Position numbers and translations under genes: made by a program | Shown: piece by piece, positions 21,020 through 30,715 of the stretch | Layout of the letters: every line of letters begins with the position of its first letter | How positions within the stretch are numbered: position 1 is the stretch's first letter | NCBI RefSeq assembly: GCF_001999905.1 | Contig: NZ_CP019640.1 | Coordinates: 2,212,001 to 2,276,000 of the forward strand | Direction of reading: 5' to 3' | DNA from: Planococcus lenghuensis | GTDB lineage: Bacteria > Bacillota > Bacilli > Bacillales_A > Planococcaceae | Length of the DNA stretch: 64,000 nt | The notes under the pieces: model-generated | Database searches by the model: none | What the model was told of the DNA's origin: nothing | Seen by the model: the letters and a program-made list of their open reading frames with translations, nothing else

Positions 21020-21601
21020 TCACTGACTGTATAACGCGCGCTGCTTTTCAATCCATGGCTGCATGCTTTTGAACAAGAGTATAACGGCCGCGGTCAGCAG
21101 GAGGCCTTTAATAACATTGAATGGCAAGATTCCGAGTACAACACTTTCAATAAGTGCGCTCCCTGTCATTTCCGGCATATTCAGAAAATACGTATACATC
21201 GGCAGGAAGACGTAAAAGTTTAGAATACTCATGCCGACAGCCATCGACAACGTGCCGGCTACAAGACCAAAACCAAGGCCGCGCAGACTGGACGCTTTCC
21301 GGTAGATTGCATAGACTGGCAGAATGAAAAGCAGACTCGTTGTAAAATTTGCCAAATGCCCGACCGGAACGCCTGTAGGGCTGCCGGATAGCAGCCAGTC
21401 CAGCACATTTTTGAATGCAGCAACCAGGATGCCGGCTGCCGGTCCCATCGTAATTGCAGCAATCAGCGCCGGCACATCACTGAAATCCACTTTCAGAAAT
21501 GACGGCAACGCCGGAAGCGGAAAATTAAACAGCATCAGGATGAACGAAATGCTCGATAACATTCCAATGACCAGCATCGACTGCAGTTTCTTGTTTCTCA
21601 T
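21020..21601 (-). CDS. ribU: Riboflavin ECF transporter substrate-binding subunit RibU
   Basis: Membrane S-component that captures riboflavin and works with a shared EcfA/EcfA'/EcfT energising module, not encoded here. The 193-residue protein has five to six hydrophobic helices and typical RibU segments: FPLPALPSFLKVDFSDVPALIAAITMGPAAGILVAAFKNVLDWLLSGS and PVGHLANFTTSLLFILPVY. An FMN riboswitch precedes it (21745-21879) with a terminator hairpin before the start, so expression should fall when FMN is plentiful. The ATG at 21601 has GAGGAGAGAGG upstream. Confidence 0.94.
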   Translation of the reverse strand: MRNKKLQSMLVIGMLSSISFILMLFNFPLPALPSFLKVDFSDVPALIAAITMGPAAGILVAAFKNVLDWLLSGSPTGVPVGHLANFTTSLLFILPVYAIYRKASSLRGLGFGLVAGTLSMAVGMSILNFYVFLPMYTYFLNMPEMTGSALIESVVLGILPFNVIKGLLLTAAVILLFKSMQPWIEKQRALYSQ

Positions 21602-21655
21602 AATCCTCTCTCCTCACTTGATTCATCAAGAAGAAAGGCTCGAACTGTATCCGCC

Positions 21656-21689
21656 CAAAACAAAACCCTTAAGCTAAAACGCTTAAGGG
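21656..21689 (-). terminator. Expression-platform terminator of the FMN riboswitch
   Basis: CCCTTAAGC (21666-21674) and GCTTAAGGG (21681-21689) form a stem followed on the minus strand by TTTTGTTTTGGG. It lies between the aptamer and the ribU start, as expected for a transcription-off switch. Confidence 0.85.
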
Positions 21690-21744
21690 AGAACAGGCAC
21701 ACTGAATTCAGCATGCCGGATTGGAAAAACGGCATACATCCGCA

Positions 21745-21879
21745 CCTTCACCTTCTCCCATCCAGACTGTACTGTCGGCTTTGGAATCGCACCAAATCCT
21801 GCCTTGCGGCTCGCGGGCTGATGAAGCAGAACCTGCTCCAATTACCGCCGGTAGGGAATTGCACCCTGCCCCGAAGATG
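21745..21879 (-). promoter_or_regulatory. FMN riboswitch (RFN element) controlling ribU
   Basis: On the minus strand the region opens with ATCTTCGGGGCAGGGTG, continues through AATTCCCTACCGGCGGTAAT and AGCCCGCGAGCC, and closes with GATTTGGTGCGATTCCAAAGCCGACAGT and CAGTCTGGATGGGAGAAGG. These are the conserved strands of the six-stem RFN aptamer, in the right order and spacing. Binding of FMN should favour the downstream terminator. Confidence 0.96.
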
Positions 21880-21930
21880 AATCGACTATTTTTTTAACCG
21901 CTTCCGCGGTGTAATTATCTTAATCTTAAA

Positions 21931-21980
21931 TAAAAATGGAAGCCCTGTAAACAGAAATGCTTACAGGGCTTCCATTTTAT
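21931..21980. terminator. Bidirectional terminator upstream of the riboswitch
   Basis: ATGGAAGCCCTGTAA (21936-21950) and TTACAGGGCTTCCAT (21961-21975) are a perfect 15-bp inverted repeat with T runs on both strands. On the minus strand it ends the sigX-rsiX transcript before the ribU leader. Confidence 0.9.
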
Positions 21981-22042
21981 TTTCAAACCTGCCGTCCGGC
22001 CGGACGGCAGCAGAACGGTTTTTGAAACTGCCCGAACTTTCA

Positions 22043-23254
22043 TCATGGAATCCATAGCACTTTGTTCGGTGCAACCGGTGGTTCAAGCGGCAGTGAGAGA
22101 TCATAATTCATCCAAGTGTCCTGCAACACATTCACCACCCTGACTTCATTGCCGAATGAGCCGGCTGTCAGTGCAAGGCTTTCAAAAAGTCTGGCGATTT
22201 CCGTCTCATCGAGAAGAGAAAGATCCAGCGGCTCAGCAAATGTGACAATCACTGTTCCCGCCTGTTCCTCTACTGCGTATGCAATGTCCTCCGGAATCGG
22301 AGATGCCAGCAGATCGCTCGGTGCTTCCTGAAGTGCGGTGAGCGCTTCAACAGCAGAACTATAGCCGGAGCCGTAATCCGGCGCCAAGTACATTTCCCCG
22401 TTTGCTGCCGTGAAGACAAAATAAGCTGCGCCTTCAACCCCGCCGGTTATCGGCTCCACAGGTCCGATCGGGTCAATTTCCGCCTGCTCACCTGTTTCTG
22501 TTATCACTTCAATCTGCTCGGCCTCCCGGAAGGTTTCCTGCAGACTCGCCATATAGACGGAAGCAGTGGCTGATGAAAGCCCGAACTCGTGATCAGCCGG
22601 CAGCTCATGCACGACTGTTCCGTCTTCTGATGCAATCGTGCCGGGATACGGATGATAATCATCGAATCCCAGCGCTTCTTCATCCACTTCAGCTGCAAAG
22701 GCATTATACAAGGCAGCAATTTCCGGCTCCGTGCCGTCGAGCAGCTCGGACGGAACAAGCACTGAAACCGGAACAACAAATGCTTCGGTTGTCAGTCCGA
22801 GTGACAGTAGTTCATAACCTTCCAAGTCTCCAGGATAGACGGCTGTGCGAACGTCCTCTGCCAATGGAGCCATTTCCGCACTTTCTGCCATTCCTTCTCC
22901 TTCAGCTGTCGCCGCTTCTTCAACTGCTTCCTCTTCCATTACAGCCTCTTCCTCAACGGCCGCTTCTTCACCGCCGTTATCGAGGGCAGCCTCTTCTTCC
23001 ACAAGTTCCGCTTCTTCCATTCCGGCCGTTTCAAAATTGGTTTCCCGGCCGAGGAAAGAAGCCAACAGGATGCCCAAGGTCAGGAATGCCGCTGCCGCAA
23101 CGACAGCGGGCATCCAATGCGTCTGCCTTTTTGGCGGTTTTGTTTCTCTTTGAAGCCGCCTTTGAACTTCTTCTTTCGGCCGGTGGTCTTCAATTTTCGG
23201 AAATTCCCGGAGCAGCTGTTCAATGCGATCGTCATCCCATTCATTATGTGCCAT
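22043..23254 (-). CDS. rsiX: Membrane anti-sigma factor, RsiX-like
   Basis: Probable regulator of the adjacent ECF sigma factor. The 403-residue protein has a short basic cytoplasmic part (1-50), one transmembrane segment at about 48-67 (MPAVVAAAAFLTLGILLASF), then a Glu/Ala-rich low-complexity stretch (about 78-125, repeated EEEAV/EEAA units) and a large extracytoplasmic domain. The plan matches B. subtilis RsiX. The ATG at 23254 has AAGGGG 8 nt upstream, and the start overlaps the sigX end by 11 bp. The acidic stretch is unusually repetitive and may differ between strains. Confidence 0.75.
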   Translation of the reverse strand: MAHNEWDDDRIEQLLREFPKIEDHRPKEEVQRRLQRETKPPKRQTHWMPAVVAAAAFLTLGILLASFLGRETNFETAGMEEAELVEEEAALDNGGEEAAVEEEAVMEEEAVEEAATAEGEGMAESAEMAPLAEDVRTAVYPGDLEGYELLSLGLTTEAFVVPVSVLVPSELLDGTEPEIAALYNAFAAEVDEEALGFDDYHPYPGTIASEDGTVVHELPADHEFGLSSATASVYMASLQETFREAEQIEVITETGEQAEIDPIGPVEPITGGVEGAAYFVFTAANGEMYLAPDYGSGYSSAVEALTALQEAPSDLLASPIPEDIAYAVEEQAGTVIVTFAEPLDLSLLDETEIARLFESLALTAGSFGNEVRVVNVLQDTWMNYDLSLPLEPPVAPNKVLWIP

Positions 23255-23777
23255 CCGAGCCACCCCTTTCGCCCGCGTTCATTTTTTCACGCAGCACTTT
23301 AATTCCCCGATGCTGGACGGTTTTCACTTTCCCTTCTGTCCAGCCGAGCGCTTCCGCGGTTTCCGCAATGGACAAATCCTGAAAAAAACGCAGGAGGATG
23401 ACCATTTTCTGATCGCCTGTGCATTGATCCAGCATTTCATATAAATACTGTTTATCTTCGTTCAGTTCCGTCACTTCTTCCGGCATTCGTTCCGCAGAGA
23501 CGAGTTGCTGTGTCTCCCAGTCAAAAAAATCCTGGGCGTGGCGTTTGCGCACTGCCATCTTTCTGAAATGGTCGATCGCGACATTTTTGGCAATCGAAAA
23601 AAGCCAGGTCTTCTCCGAGCTTTTGCCTTCAAAGCGGTCATAAGCCCTGAACACCCGTATATACACTTCATGCATCAAATCTTCTGCAATGTGCCGGTTT
23701 TTCACGAGATAAACAAGAAATTGAAACACGTCTTGATGATACTCATCATACAGCCGGTGAAAAACGGAGTCATTCAT
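23244..23777 (-). CDS. sigX: ECF RNA polymerase sigma factor, SigX-like
   Basis: Extracytoplasmic-function sigma factor of 177 residues. Sigma region 2 covers about 8-75 (LYDEYHQDVFQFLVYLVKNRHIAEDLMHEVYIRVFRAYDRFE, then KTWLFSIAKNVAIDHFRK) and region 4 about 110-165 (DQKMVILLRFFQDLSIAETAEALGWTEGKVKTVQHRGIKVLRE). Position next to resE and the ECF-type sequence before it (23800-23828) support SigX. In B. subtilis SigX controls cell-surface charge genes. It overlaps rsiX, giving coupled translation. Confidence 0.88.
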   Translation of the reverse strand: MNDSVFHRLYDEYHQDVFQFLVYLVKNRHIAEDLMHEVYIRVFRAYDRFEGKSSEKTWLFSIAKNVAIDHFRKMAVRKRHAQDFFDWETQQLVSAERMPEEVTELNEDKQYLYEMLDQCTGDQKMVILLRFFQDLSIAETAEALGWTEGKVKTVQHRGIKVLREKMNAGERGGSDGT

Positions 23778-23799
23778 GCACTCCCTCCGTTCAGTGGAT

Positions 23800-23828
23800 T
23801 AGTCGTACAGCCAGCCGCTTTAGTTACA
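23800..23828 (-). promoter_or_regulatory. Candidate SigX-type autoregulatory promoter
   Basis: On the minus strand TGTAAC (23823-23828) and CGACTA (23800-23805) are separated by exactly 17 nt. That fits the ECF consensus (AAC in -35, CGAC in -10) reported for B. subtilis SigX. It sits 23 nt before the sigX start and overlaps the resE stop codon. Spacing and hexamers are read directly; use by this sigma factor is inferred. Confidence 0.65.
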
Positions 23829-25605
23829 GCTTTTTAAGCGGCAGTATAAAAGAAAATACGGTTCCTTCTCCAAGCGCACTTTCTGCAAAGATTTTCCCAT
23901 CATGCGCAATAATAATGTTACGGGCAATCGCCAAGCCAAGACCGGTTCCGCCTTTTCCGCGGGTCCTCGCTTTATCGGCCTTATAAAACCGTTCGAAAAC
24001 ATATTCCAGATCCTCAACTGTTATGCCAATGCCGTTATCAGCAACCGCCACTTTCGCAAAGCCCTGTTCCTTCGTGACGCTTATTGTCACGTCTCCCCCC
24101 TGCGGCGTATGCCGAATAGCATTATCAATCAAGTTGGTCATCACTTGCTCGATGCGGTCTTCATCCATCTCGGCAATCACTTGATCACTGAGCGGCGAAT
24201 TGAATGATAGTCTGACTTCCTGCTCGCGGGCCGCTTGGGCGAATTTCATCGTCATTCGCTCGATCGCCGGTTTCACCGCCACCGGGTTGCGGTACAGCCG
24301 CATATGGCCGGACTCCAGACGGGCCAGGTCCAACAGATCCGAAACGAGCCGGCCCATGCGGTGTGATTCTTCGTAAATGATTTTCGTCACTTCCCGCCGT
24401 TCTTCTTCCGTCTCGACAATATCATCCATAATTGCCTCCGAGTAGCCCTGCAGCATCTGAACCGGCGTTCTTAATTCATGCGAGACATTGGCGATGAAAT
24501 CCGAACGGAGCTTTTCCAGCCGATGCTGTTCTGTCATATTACGGAGAACCGCCACAGCGCCCCGGACCGACTCTCCGCTGTAGAGCGGACTGATTGTGAT
24601 GGCATAATAGATGCCTTCCATTTCCAGCTCTTCATCCAATTCTTCTTCCTGCTCCAGTACATAATCGAGCATGTGGAGCATTTCAGATGGCATCAGGAAT
24701 TCCTCGTCTGCCCCGCGGCTGTAAAACCATTCCCGGATCAGCTGGTCTGCCGGCGGATTGCTGACAAGGATGGTGCGGTCCTGATTGAACGTGATTACCG
24801 CATCCGTCATGGAAGTCAGGATACTCGACAATTGTTCTTTTTCCTGGCTGATCACTTCCAAGTGATGCTTCAGCTGTCTGCCCATCTGATTGAACGCTAC
24901 AGCAAGCTGTCCGATTTCATCATTCGATGTCGCCCGCACTTTCGTTTCGAAATTACCTTTTGCGAGTTCCATCGCACCTTCCCGGATCTTCCGGAGCGGT
25001 GATGTGATTCGGGTGGACAGGAAAAATGCGAAAATCGTCGTCAGAATGAAGGCGATGAATGCAGATAAAAAGACGGTATTCGTCGTTTCTCTTGTCGTCT
25101 GCTGCATCACATCCAGCGACTGATAGATGAAAACCGTCCCGTGAACGGCTTCTTCCGCTTCCAGCGGACTGGCAAGCACAATGAATGATTCCAGCATGTT
25201 CTCATCCTGAAGCGATGGCAGAATCAGTTCTTTTACGACGGTCTGGTCAGTCTCGAACACTTCCTGAAATGCCGGTTCTTCCAATATCAGCTCACGTGTC
25301 CGCTCACTGTTCAGTCCTTCATGAATGTAGTATGTCACTTCATCCGGCTGCTGCGCAACCACCACATTGGTATCTTCATCCAGAATACTCGGAATCACTT
25401 CAAATGCCATCGATTCCCCTTCATGTTCCCGGAACAGTTGGGCGATGGTTTCCGCCTCCTGTGTGAGTGATTCCCGAATCTGCTCACTATGATAATTCTC
25501 CAGGAATTCAAGCTGCAAAACAGTTGCAATGAACAGAACAAACGAAACGAGAAGCAATATGGTTAACCACAGCTTCCCGACTACGCTATTCCATATTCTA
25601 TTCAT
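23824..25605 (-). CDS. resE: Sensor histidine kinase ResE
   Basis: Membrane kinase that with ResD controls aerobic/anaerobic respiration and cytochrome genes. The 593 residues contain a first transmembrane helix (about 8-30), an extracytoplasmic sensing region to about 165, a second helix (about 170-195), HAMP (to about 250), a PAS-like region, the H-box [21 protein letters not shown], and N, G1 and G2 boxes ending [19 protein letters not shown]. The ATG at 25605 follows GAGGT; a TTG twelve bases upstream is less likely. It overlaps resD by 8 bp. Confidence 0.93.
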   Translation of the reverse strand: MNRIWNSVVGKLWLTILLLVSFVLFIATVLQLEFLENYHSEQIRESLTQEAETIAQLFREHEGESMAFEVIPSILDEDTNVVVAQQPDEVTYYIHEGLNSERTRELILEEPAFQEVFETDQTVVKELILPSLQDENMLESFIVLASPLEAEEAVHGTVFIYQSLDVMQQTTRETTNTVFLSAFIAFILTTIFAFFLSTRITSPLRKIREGAMELAKGNFETKVRATSNDEIGQLAVAFNQMGRQLKHHLEVISQEKEQLSSILTSMTDAVITFNQDRTILVSNPPADQLIREWFYSRGADEEFLMPSEMLHMLDYVLEQEEELDEELEMEGIYYAITISPLYSGESVRGAVAVLRNMTEQHRLEKLRSDFIANVSHELRTPVQMLQGYSEAIMDDIVETEEERREVTKIIYEESHRMGRLVSDLLDLARLESGHMRLYRNPVAVKPAIERMTMKFAQAAREQEVRLSFNSPLSDQVIAEMDEDRIEQVMTNLIDNAIRHTPQGGDVTISVTKEQGFAKVAVADNGIGITVEDLEYVFERFYKADKARTRGKGGTGLGLAIARNIIIAHDGKIFAESALGEGTVFSFILPLKKL

Positions 25606-26314
25606 TGACGACCTCAAATTTATAGCCGACGCCCCAGACGGTCACAATCATCTTGGCGGCTGATTCAGAAACCCGGTTCAGTTTCTCCCGCAATCGCTTC
25701 ACGTGCGTATCCACTGTCCGCAGATCCCCAAAAAAATCATAATGCCAGACTTCTTTGAGCAAATGCTCCCGATCAAACACTTTGTCCGGTGATTTCGCAA
25801 GAAAATACAGCAATTCGTATTCTTTCGGCGTCAAGTTCACTTCTTTGCCGTCTGCTGTCACGCGGTGTGCATCGTGATCGATGGTGAGGTGCGGAAACAC
25901 GACCAGCTCTTTTGAAACCGCCGTTCCTGCTACAGGCACGGAGCCTGCTGAGCGGCGCAGAAGCGCTTTGACCCGGAGCACGACTTCCCGCGGGCTGAAC
26001 GGTTTGACAATATAGTCATCCGCGCCGGTCTCAAATCCCTGCACGCGGTTCGCTTCTTCCCCTTTTGCCGTCAGCATGATGATCGGCGTCGTTTTCTTTT
26101 CACGCAATTCCTCCGTCACTTCAATTCCGTCTTTCTCCGGCATCATAAGATCCAGCAGGATGCAGTGGTAGTCTTTTGCAAGCGCCATCTCCAAGGCTTC
26201 AGCTCCGTCTCCGGCTTCTTCGACTGTATAGCCTTCCCGTTCCAAGTAAATTTTCAGCAGACGACGAATTCGTTCTTCATCATCCACAACCAGTATCGTA
26301 ATTTCTTCAGACAT
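25598..26314 (-). CDS. resD: Response regulator ResD
   Basis: OmpR-family DNA-binding regulator, 238 residues. The receiver domain (about 5-120) has acidic pocket VVDDEE, phospho-acceptor Asp in LLDLMMPEKDG, and the LTAKGEE/KPFSPRE conserved Thr and Lys. The C-terminal winged helix (about 140-238) ends RTVDTHVKRLREKL...VWGVGYKFE. The ATG at 26314 has GGAGGGG upstream; the longer frame has no support. A terminator between resC and this gene indicates that resDE can be transcribed alone. Confidence 0.95.
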   Translation of the reverse strand: MSEEITILVVDDEERIRRLLKIYLEREGYTVEEAGDGAEALEMALAKDYHCILLDLMMPEKDGIEVTEELREKKTTPIIMLTAKGEEANRVQGFETGADDYIVKPFSPREVVLRVKALLRRSAGSVPVAGTAVSKELVVFPHLTIDHDAHRVTADGKEVNLTPKEYELLYFLAKSPDKVFDREHLLKEVWHYDFFGDLRTVDTHVKRLREKLNRVSESAAKMIVTVWGVGYKFEVVNE

Positions 26315-26373
26315 GATTTCCCCTCCAACTTTCAGCTCATACCTGTATTTTACATGAACCAAGATAAAAATAA

Positions 26374-26406
26374 ATGAAAAGCCTTTTCCCGGAAAGGAAA
26401 AGGCTT
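26374..26406 (-). terminator. Terminator between resC and resD
   Basis: AAGCCTTTTCC (26379-26389) and GGAAAAGGCTT (26396-26406) pair with a six-base loop, then TTTTCATTTATTTTT on the minus strand. It splits resABC from resDE, probably with partial read-through. Confidence 0.8.
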
Positions 26407-26412
26407 CAAGGA

Positions 26413-27597
26413 TTAAGCATAGGAATGGAGGCCGGCAATGATCAGGTTCACGGCAACCAGGTTGAACATGATGATCGCAAAACCGATAACGGCAAGCCAG
26501 GCTGATTTTTCACCCTGCCAGCCTTTGCCAAGCCGCAGGTGCAGGTAAGCAGCATAGAACAGCCATGTGATGAGTGCCCATACTTCTTTCGGATCCCATC
26601 CCCAGAACCGGCCCCAGGCTTCCTGCGCCCAGATCATCGCGAAAATCAGCGCGCCGAGTGAGAACACCGGAAAACCGATGATCACGGAACGGTACCCTAC
26701 TTCGTCCATGAGCTGGGAGTTGGTGTTCCGTACCAGCGGCTGCACCATTTCAGCAATGCGGCGTCTGGCGATCAGCCGGACGAACCAGTACAGCAGGGTG
26801 CCGATCAGCAAGGACCAAACAACAGTTGTCAGTTTCGCGCCATTGATAATTGCAGGCACTTCAACGAACGGTTCCAGCACACCTTGTGTCACGGCCACTG
26901 ATTCGTTCATGCCGAACAAGGCCGGCATTTCATAAACAACGGAATCTTCCGCGCCTTCTTTGTTCACATAATTGAATTCCGCTTCATACCCGGTCAGGTT
27001 AAAGTAAGAGCTGACCGCTACGAAACCAAGAACCAGGAACAGCGTATACATGAGAACTTCCAGCCAAAGCCGCTGCTTCGACTTTTTCTTCATGTCGATG
27101 TTCTTCAGCAAATAGATCAATCCCGCTCCCGCTGAAATCGCAAGGATTCCTTCCGCGATGACCACTGTAGAGACATGGATCGGAAGCCAGTAGCTCTGGA
27201 GCGCCGGGATGAGCGGGCTGATGTCCCGCGGGAACATGCTGGCATACGCAATGATCAACAATGCAACAGGCAATACGATCATGCCGAGTGCAGCCGTGCG
27301 GTAAAGGAAATAGATCAGGATGAACCCGCCGACCAGCATCATGCCGAACGCCGCTGTAAATTCAAACATATTACTGAGCGGAATGTGCCCGGAGGCCATC
27401 CATCTTGTGAAGAAAAACCCTAAATTCGCAAGAAAACCGAGAACAGTGACCGTGATGGCCACTTTCCCCCATCGGTTCTCAGACGTGTATTCCCCTTGCT
27501 TATTCCCCCGGACGGCACCGCCGAACAGCAGGGTGCCGATCAAATAGGCAAAAAAAGCCGCAAGCAGCAGATTGCTGCTCAAATCAACTAACGTCAT
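26413..27597 (-). CDS. resC: Cytochrome c biogenesis protein ResC (CcsB/CcsA type)
   Basis: System II haem transporter/ligase subunit that delivers haem to apocytochrome c outside the membrane. The 394-residue protein has about eight hydrophobic segments and the WWD-like haem-handling motif [33 protein letters not shown]. Conserved His residues flank it. The ATG at 27597 has AAGGTGAG 7 nt upstream and overlaps the resB end by 14 bp; the GTG twelve bases upstream is not favoured. Confidence 0.93.
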   Translation of the reverse strand: MTLVDLSSNLLLAAFFAYLIGTLLFGGAVRGNKQGEYTSENRWGKVAITVTVLGFLANLGFFFTRWMASGHIPLSNMFEFTAAFGMMLVGGFILIYFLYRTAALGMIVLPVALLIIAYASMFPRDISPLIPALQSYWLPIHVSTVVIAEGILAISAGAGLIYLLKNIDMKKKSKQRLWLEVLMYTLFLVLGFVAVSSYFNLTGYEAEFNYVNKEGAEDSVVYEMPALFGMNESVAVTQGVLEPFVEVPAIINGAKLTTVVWSLLIGTLLYWFVRLIARRRIAEMVQPLVRNTNSQLMDEVGYRSVIIGFPVFSLGALIFAMIWAQEAWGRFWGWDPKEVWALITWLFYAAYLHLRLGKGWQGEKSAWLAVIGFAIIMFNLVAVNLIIAGLHSYA

Positions 27598-29254
27598 ACT
27601 GTTTCTCACCTTCCTTTTTCGCCGGACTGCCGGCTTCCTGCTGATCTGTGTATCCCGGAAGAGAGGCAGTCTCTGTCATCTGATCCAGCTCTTTTTTAAG
27701 CGCGAACCAGTTTTTGTTGGTATGGGCCGCTACGAGGAGCGTACCGTCCGGCTTTTCCTGAATCCAGATGCGCCGGTGATTAAAGTACATACCCTGGGTT
27801 ACACCGATCATGAAAATGATTCCGCCAAGTATGAGAATCGGCAGCGTTTCATCTTTCCGGACAGTCAGCCCGGAAACATTTCGTGTATCGGCACTTTGGA
27901 ATGTGAGCTTGTATTCATTGTCGCCGAATGGCTCGATCGTCTCCCGGATCACAATAAAGCTCGTTTCCCCTTCAGGGGTTTCCGGCGTTGTCATCCGGAC
28001 CAGAAAGCCCGGATTGTTCGGAATCGGAGTCGCTGTCTCCGGTGCACCGTTTTCGGCGAATCCGGAGAAATCAGGATAATAACCGAGCAATTCGACTGTT
28101 GATCCATCTTCCAGCTCATACACACGCTGAGGATTGTCCAGATCAACCGTCAGTTCTCCCCGTGATTCCTCTGTTTCTTTATTGGTCAGCGCAAATGTCA
28201 TCGATTTCAGCTCATTCAGCCGGAAGTCCATCTGATAGACAGCATATCCATCGAATTTGAGCGGCTCATTGACCTGAATGGGATATTCCTTGACCTCCTC
28301 CAGGTTTTCCGTTGAACCAGGCGGACTGCCTTCCGGCACTTTGTAAAGGATTGAATTCGTCTGATAGTTTTTCACGACTGTCCCGACTTCATTTAATGCA
28401 TCCTCGAAAACCTGTTCATCGCCTTCTCCTGAATAAGTCTCAACCTTGAAACTTTCACTGGCCAGATAATAGCCATCTGCCCCAGGGATCGCCCGCGTTT
28501 CCCCTTCCCGGATCCACATCTGTTCATCAACATAGAAACCTGGAAGCATACGGAACATCACCCCGATCAGGAAGATGATAAGGCCGATATGATTCACATA
28601 AGGACCCCACCGGGAAAAACGGCCTTTTTCCGCCAGCAATCCGTTTTTATCGGTTCTGACGTTGTAGCGCATATCTTTCAGTTTCTTTTCCGCCTGTCGG
28701 AGCGCGTCGGGGCTTCCTGATGTACCAGCACCAAAAAGACGCTGCCGCTTCATGAAACTTTCATGCCGGAGCACACGCTGCTTTTTCAGCGATTTATACA
28801 GCGGAACCCCGCGGTCGAGGCTGGCGATGATCAGCGAGATGCCGAGCATGCCGATAAGTGCCTGAAACCAATAAGAGCTGTACAGGTCATGAAATCCAAG
28901 AAAATGATAAATGCTGCCAAAAGTTCCATAGACATCCGCATAGTACTCCCGCACTGCATCTGCTCCCTGGCTGTATGCCGGAGTGAACAGCTGCTGGGGC
29001 AGAATGGTGCCGATCGATGCCGCCACCAGGATAGCGATGATGATTCCAATCCCGACTTTGACGCTCGAGAAAAAATTCCAGATTTTATCAACCACTGATT
29101 TATTGTACGTCTGGGACCGGCGCGCCGTTCCTTCATACCGCATATCAGCCAGTTTCTGGTGTTTTTCTTTTTCTGTCAGCGGTCTGCCGCAGGATGCACA
29201 CAGATTCGTTCCAGGCGGATTTTGGTGTCCGCACTGACACTTGATCTTTTCCAT
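27584..29254 (-). CDS. resB: Cytochrome c biogenesis protein ResB
   Basis: Partner of ResC in system II cytochrome c maturation, 556 residues. It has an unusual N-terminal zinc ribbon ([26 protein letters not shown], four Cys), then three transmembrane helices in the first half, a large extracytoplasmic domain, and a fourth helix near residue 500 ([19 protein letters not shown]). The [21 protein letters not shown] segment is typical of ResB. The ATG at 29254 has AAGGAG upstream. It starts 13 nt after the resA stop. Confidence 0.93.
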   Translation of the reverse strand: MEKIKCQCGHQNPPGTNLCASCGRPLTEKEKHQKLADMRYEGTARRSQTYNKSVVDKIWNFFSSVKVGIGIIIAILVAASIGTILPQQLFTPAYSQGADAVREYYADVYGTFGSIYHFLGFHDLYSSYWFQALIGMLGISLIIASLDRGVPLYKSLKKQRVLRHESFMKRQRLFGAGTSGSPDALRQAEKKLKDMRYNVRTDKNGLLAEKGRFSRWGPYVNHIGLIIFLIGVMFRMLPGFYVDEQMWIREGETRAIPGADGYYLASESFKVETYSGEGDEQVFEDALNEVGTVVKNYQTNSILYKVPEGSPPGSTENLEEVKEYPIQVNEPLKFDGYAVYQMDFRLNELKSMTFALTNKETEESRGELTVDLDNPQRVYELEDGSTVELLGYYPDFSGFAENGAPETATPIPNNPGFLVRMTTPETPEGETSFIVIRETIEPFGDNEYKLTFQSADTRNVSGLTVRKDETLPILILGGIIFMIGVTQGMYFNHRRIWIQEKPDGTLLVAAHTNKNWFALKKELDQMTETASLPGYTDQQEAGSPAKKEGEKQYDVS

Positions 29255-29267
29255 CCGAAAAATCTCC

Positions 29268-29801
29268 TTATTCAGGTTTAATGCTTTCCATGAAACCTGC
29301 AATCTCTTCCTCGGTCATTTCTCTCGTAATGATATCTGTAACAATCCCTTCAGAATTGATCAGAACCGTCGTCGGAAGCGGCACTACACTGTAAGCTTCC
29401 ATGACGCTTTTCGACTCATCTATTGCAACCGGAAATGTCATTCCATAGCGGTCTGCGTACGACTGCACTTCAAATTCCGACTGGTCGATGTTCACAGCAA
29501 GCACATTGACTCCCTGGTCTTTAAATACTTCATACTGGCTGTTGATCGCCGGCATTTCCCGCGCGCACGGTTTGCACCACGTTCCCCAGAAATTCAGGAA
29601 CACGCCTTCTCCGCGGTACTCAGACAGCCGGTGTTCGTTGCCATCAAGATCTGTCAGTGCAAATTCAGGTGCTTTATCACCCACTCGCAGCACGTTCTTT
29701 TCAGCAGTGGCACTGCTGAAAATTGTATAGCCAATCGCAGAAACCATGATAAGCAACAGCACCGTCCGGATAAGCGTCCGTTTCTTCTTTTTATCCGACA
29801 T
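29268..29801 (-). CDS. resA: Thiol-disulfide oxidoreductase ResA
   Basis: Extracytoplasmic thioredoxin-like protein that reduces the CXXCH disulfide of apocytochrome c before haem attachment. The 177 residues have an uncleaved signal anchor (about 8-30, LIRTVLLLIMVSAIGYTIFS) and the active site WCKPC (Cys76, Cys79). PLPTTVLINSEG holds the cis-Pro. The ATG at 29801 has GGAGGTAG upstream. It is first in resABC; a TATAAT at 29840-29845 on this strand is a possible -10 element. Confidence 0.94.
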   Translation of the reverse strand: MSDKKKKRTLIRTVLLLIMVSAIGYTIFSSATAEKNVLRVGDKAPEFALTDLDGNEHRLSEYRGEGVFLNFWGTWCKPCAREMPAINSQYEVFKDQGVNVLAVNIDQSEFEVQSYADRYGMTFPVAIDESKSVMEAYSVVPLPTTVLINSEGIVTDIITREMTEEEIAGFMESIKPE

Positions 29802-29894
29802 TCCGCTACCTCCTATGCGTTCTTGTTTCGCATCAACTCATTATAGCAAAGTTTACACGGCTTCAATTGCGGACATTTGAAGGGTTTGTGAACG

Positions 29895-30626
29895 TCAATG
29901 CTGCTTTCCGGTCTCCGCCATGACCCGGAGTTTCTTCACCTCGTGGGCTGTCAGTTCCCGCGCATCTCCCGCATTCAGTCCATGGAGAGTCAAAAACGCA
30001 AACTGCTCTCTGCGCAATTTCTGTACCGGATGTCCGATGGCTTCAAACATCCGCCGGACTTGCCGGTTCCGTCCTTCATGGATCGTGATCTGGATGATGG
30101 ATTTGTTTTGTTTCGGATCTGCTGATTGCATTTTCACGCGGGCAGGCGCTGTCATTCCGTCTTCCAGCTTGATGCCGCGTTCGAGTTTTTTAAGCTTATC
30201 GCGGTCCGGAACCCCTTTTACCCGGGCGATGTAAGTCTTATCGATTTGGAACTTCGGATGCGTCATCAGATTGGCGAATTCCCCGTCGTTCGTTAAAATC
30301 AGCAAACCTGAAGTATCGTAATCCAGCCGGCCGACCGGATAGATCCGTTCTTCGATTTCCGGAAAGAAATCCGTAACCACTTTCCGGTTTTTATCGTCGC
30401 TGACCGCTGACAGCACACCTCTCGGTTTATAAAACAAGAAGTACACTTTCTGTTCCTTCTCAAGCGCGATCCCTTCAACTTCAACTGTATCTGAATTGGA
30501 CACTTTCGTCCCCAGCTCTTTGACCACTTTCCCGTTCACCCGGACTTTGCCGTCCAATATCATCTGTTCCGCTTTTCTTCTTGATGCCACTCCTGCGTGG
30601 GCCACCACTTTTTGCAGACGTTCCAT
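29895..30626 (-). CDS. rluB: Ribosomal large subunit pseudouridine synthase RluB
   Basis: Makes a pseudouridine in 23S rRNA. The 243-residue protein has an N-terminal S4 domain (MERLQKVVAHAGVASRRKAEQMI) and the RsuA-family catalytic motif GRLDYDTSGLLILTNDG with the active Asp near residue 102. It ends GRNRQVRRMFEAIGHPVQKLRR, also typical. The ATG at 30626 has GAGGTGG upstream. In B. subtilis dacB-spmA-spmB lie between scpB and rluB; here only 89 bp separate them. Confidence 0.94.
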   Translation of the reverse strand: MERLQKVVAHAGVASRRKAEQMILDGKVRVNGKVVKELGTKVSNSDTVEVEGIALEKEQKVYFLFYKPRGVLSAVSDDKNRKVVTDFFPEIEERIYPVGRLDYDTSGLLILTNDGEFANLMTHPKFQIDKTYIARVKGVPDRDKLKKLERGIKLEDGMTAPARVKMQSADPKQNKSIIQITIHEGRNRQVRRMFEAIGHPVQKLRREQFAFLTLHGLNAGDARELTAHEVKKLRVMAETGKQH

Positions 30627-30715
30627 CCGACCACCTCATTTTCCATTATTTTTTCTTGCTGTATCGGCGAATTCAGTCACTCGCCACCAGCCACTTCAAG
30701 TCTAAGCTGTTGCTG

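Noticed and set aside
22573-23382. A 269-codon frame opposite rsiX and sigX
   Set aside because: Its Leu/Pro/Gln repeats are the reverse reading of the Glu/Ala-coding repeat in the anti-sigma gene; no ribosome site.
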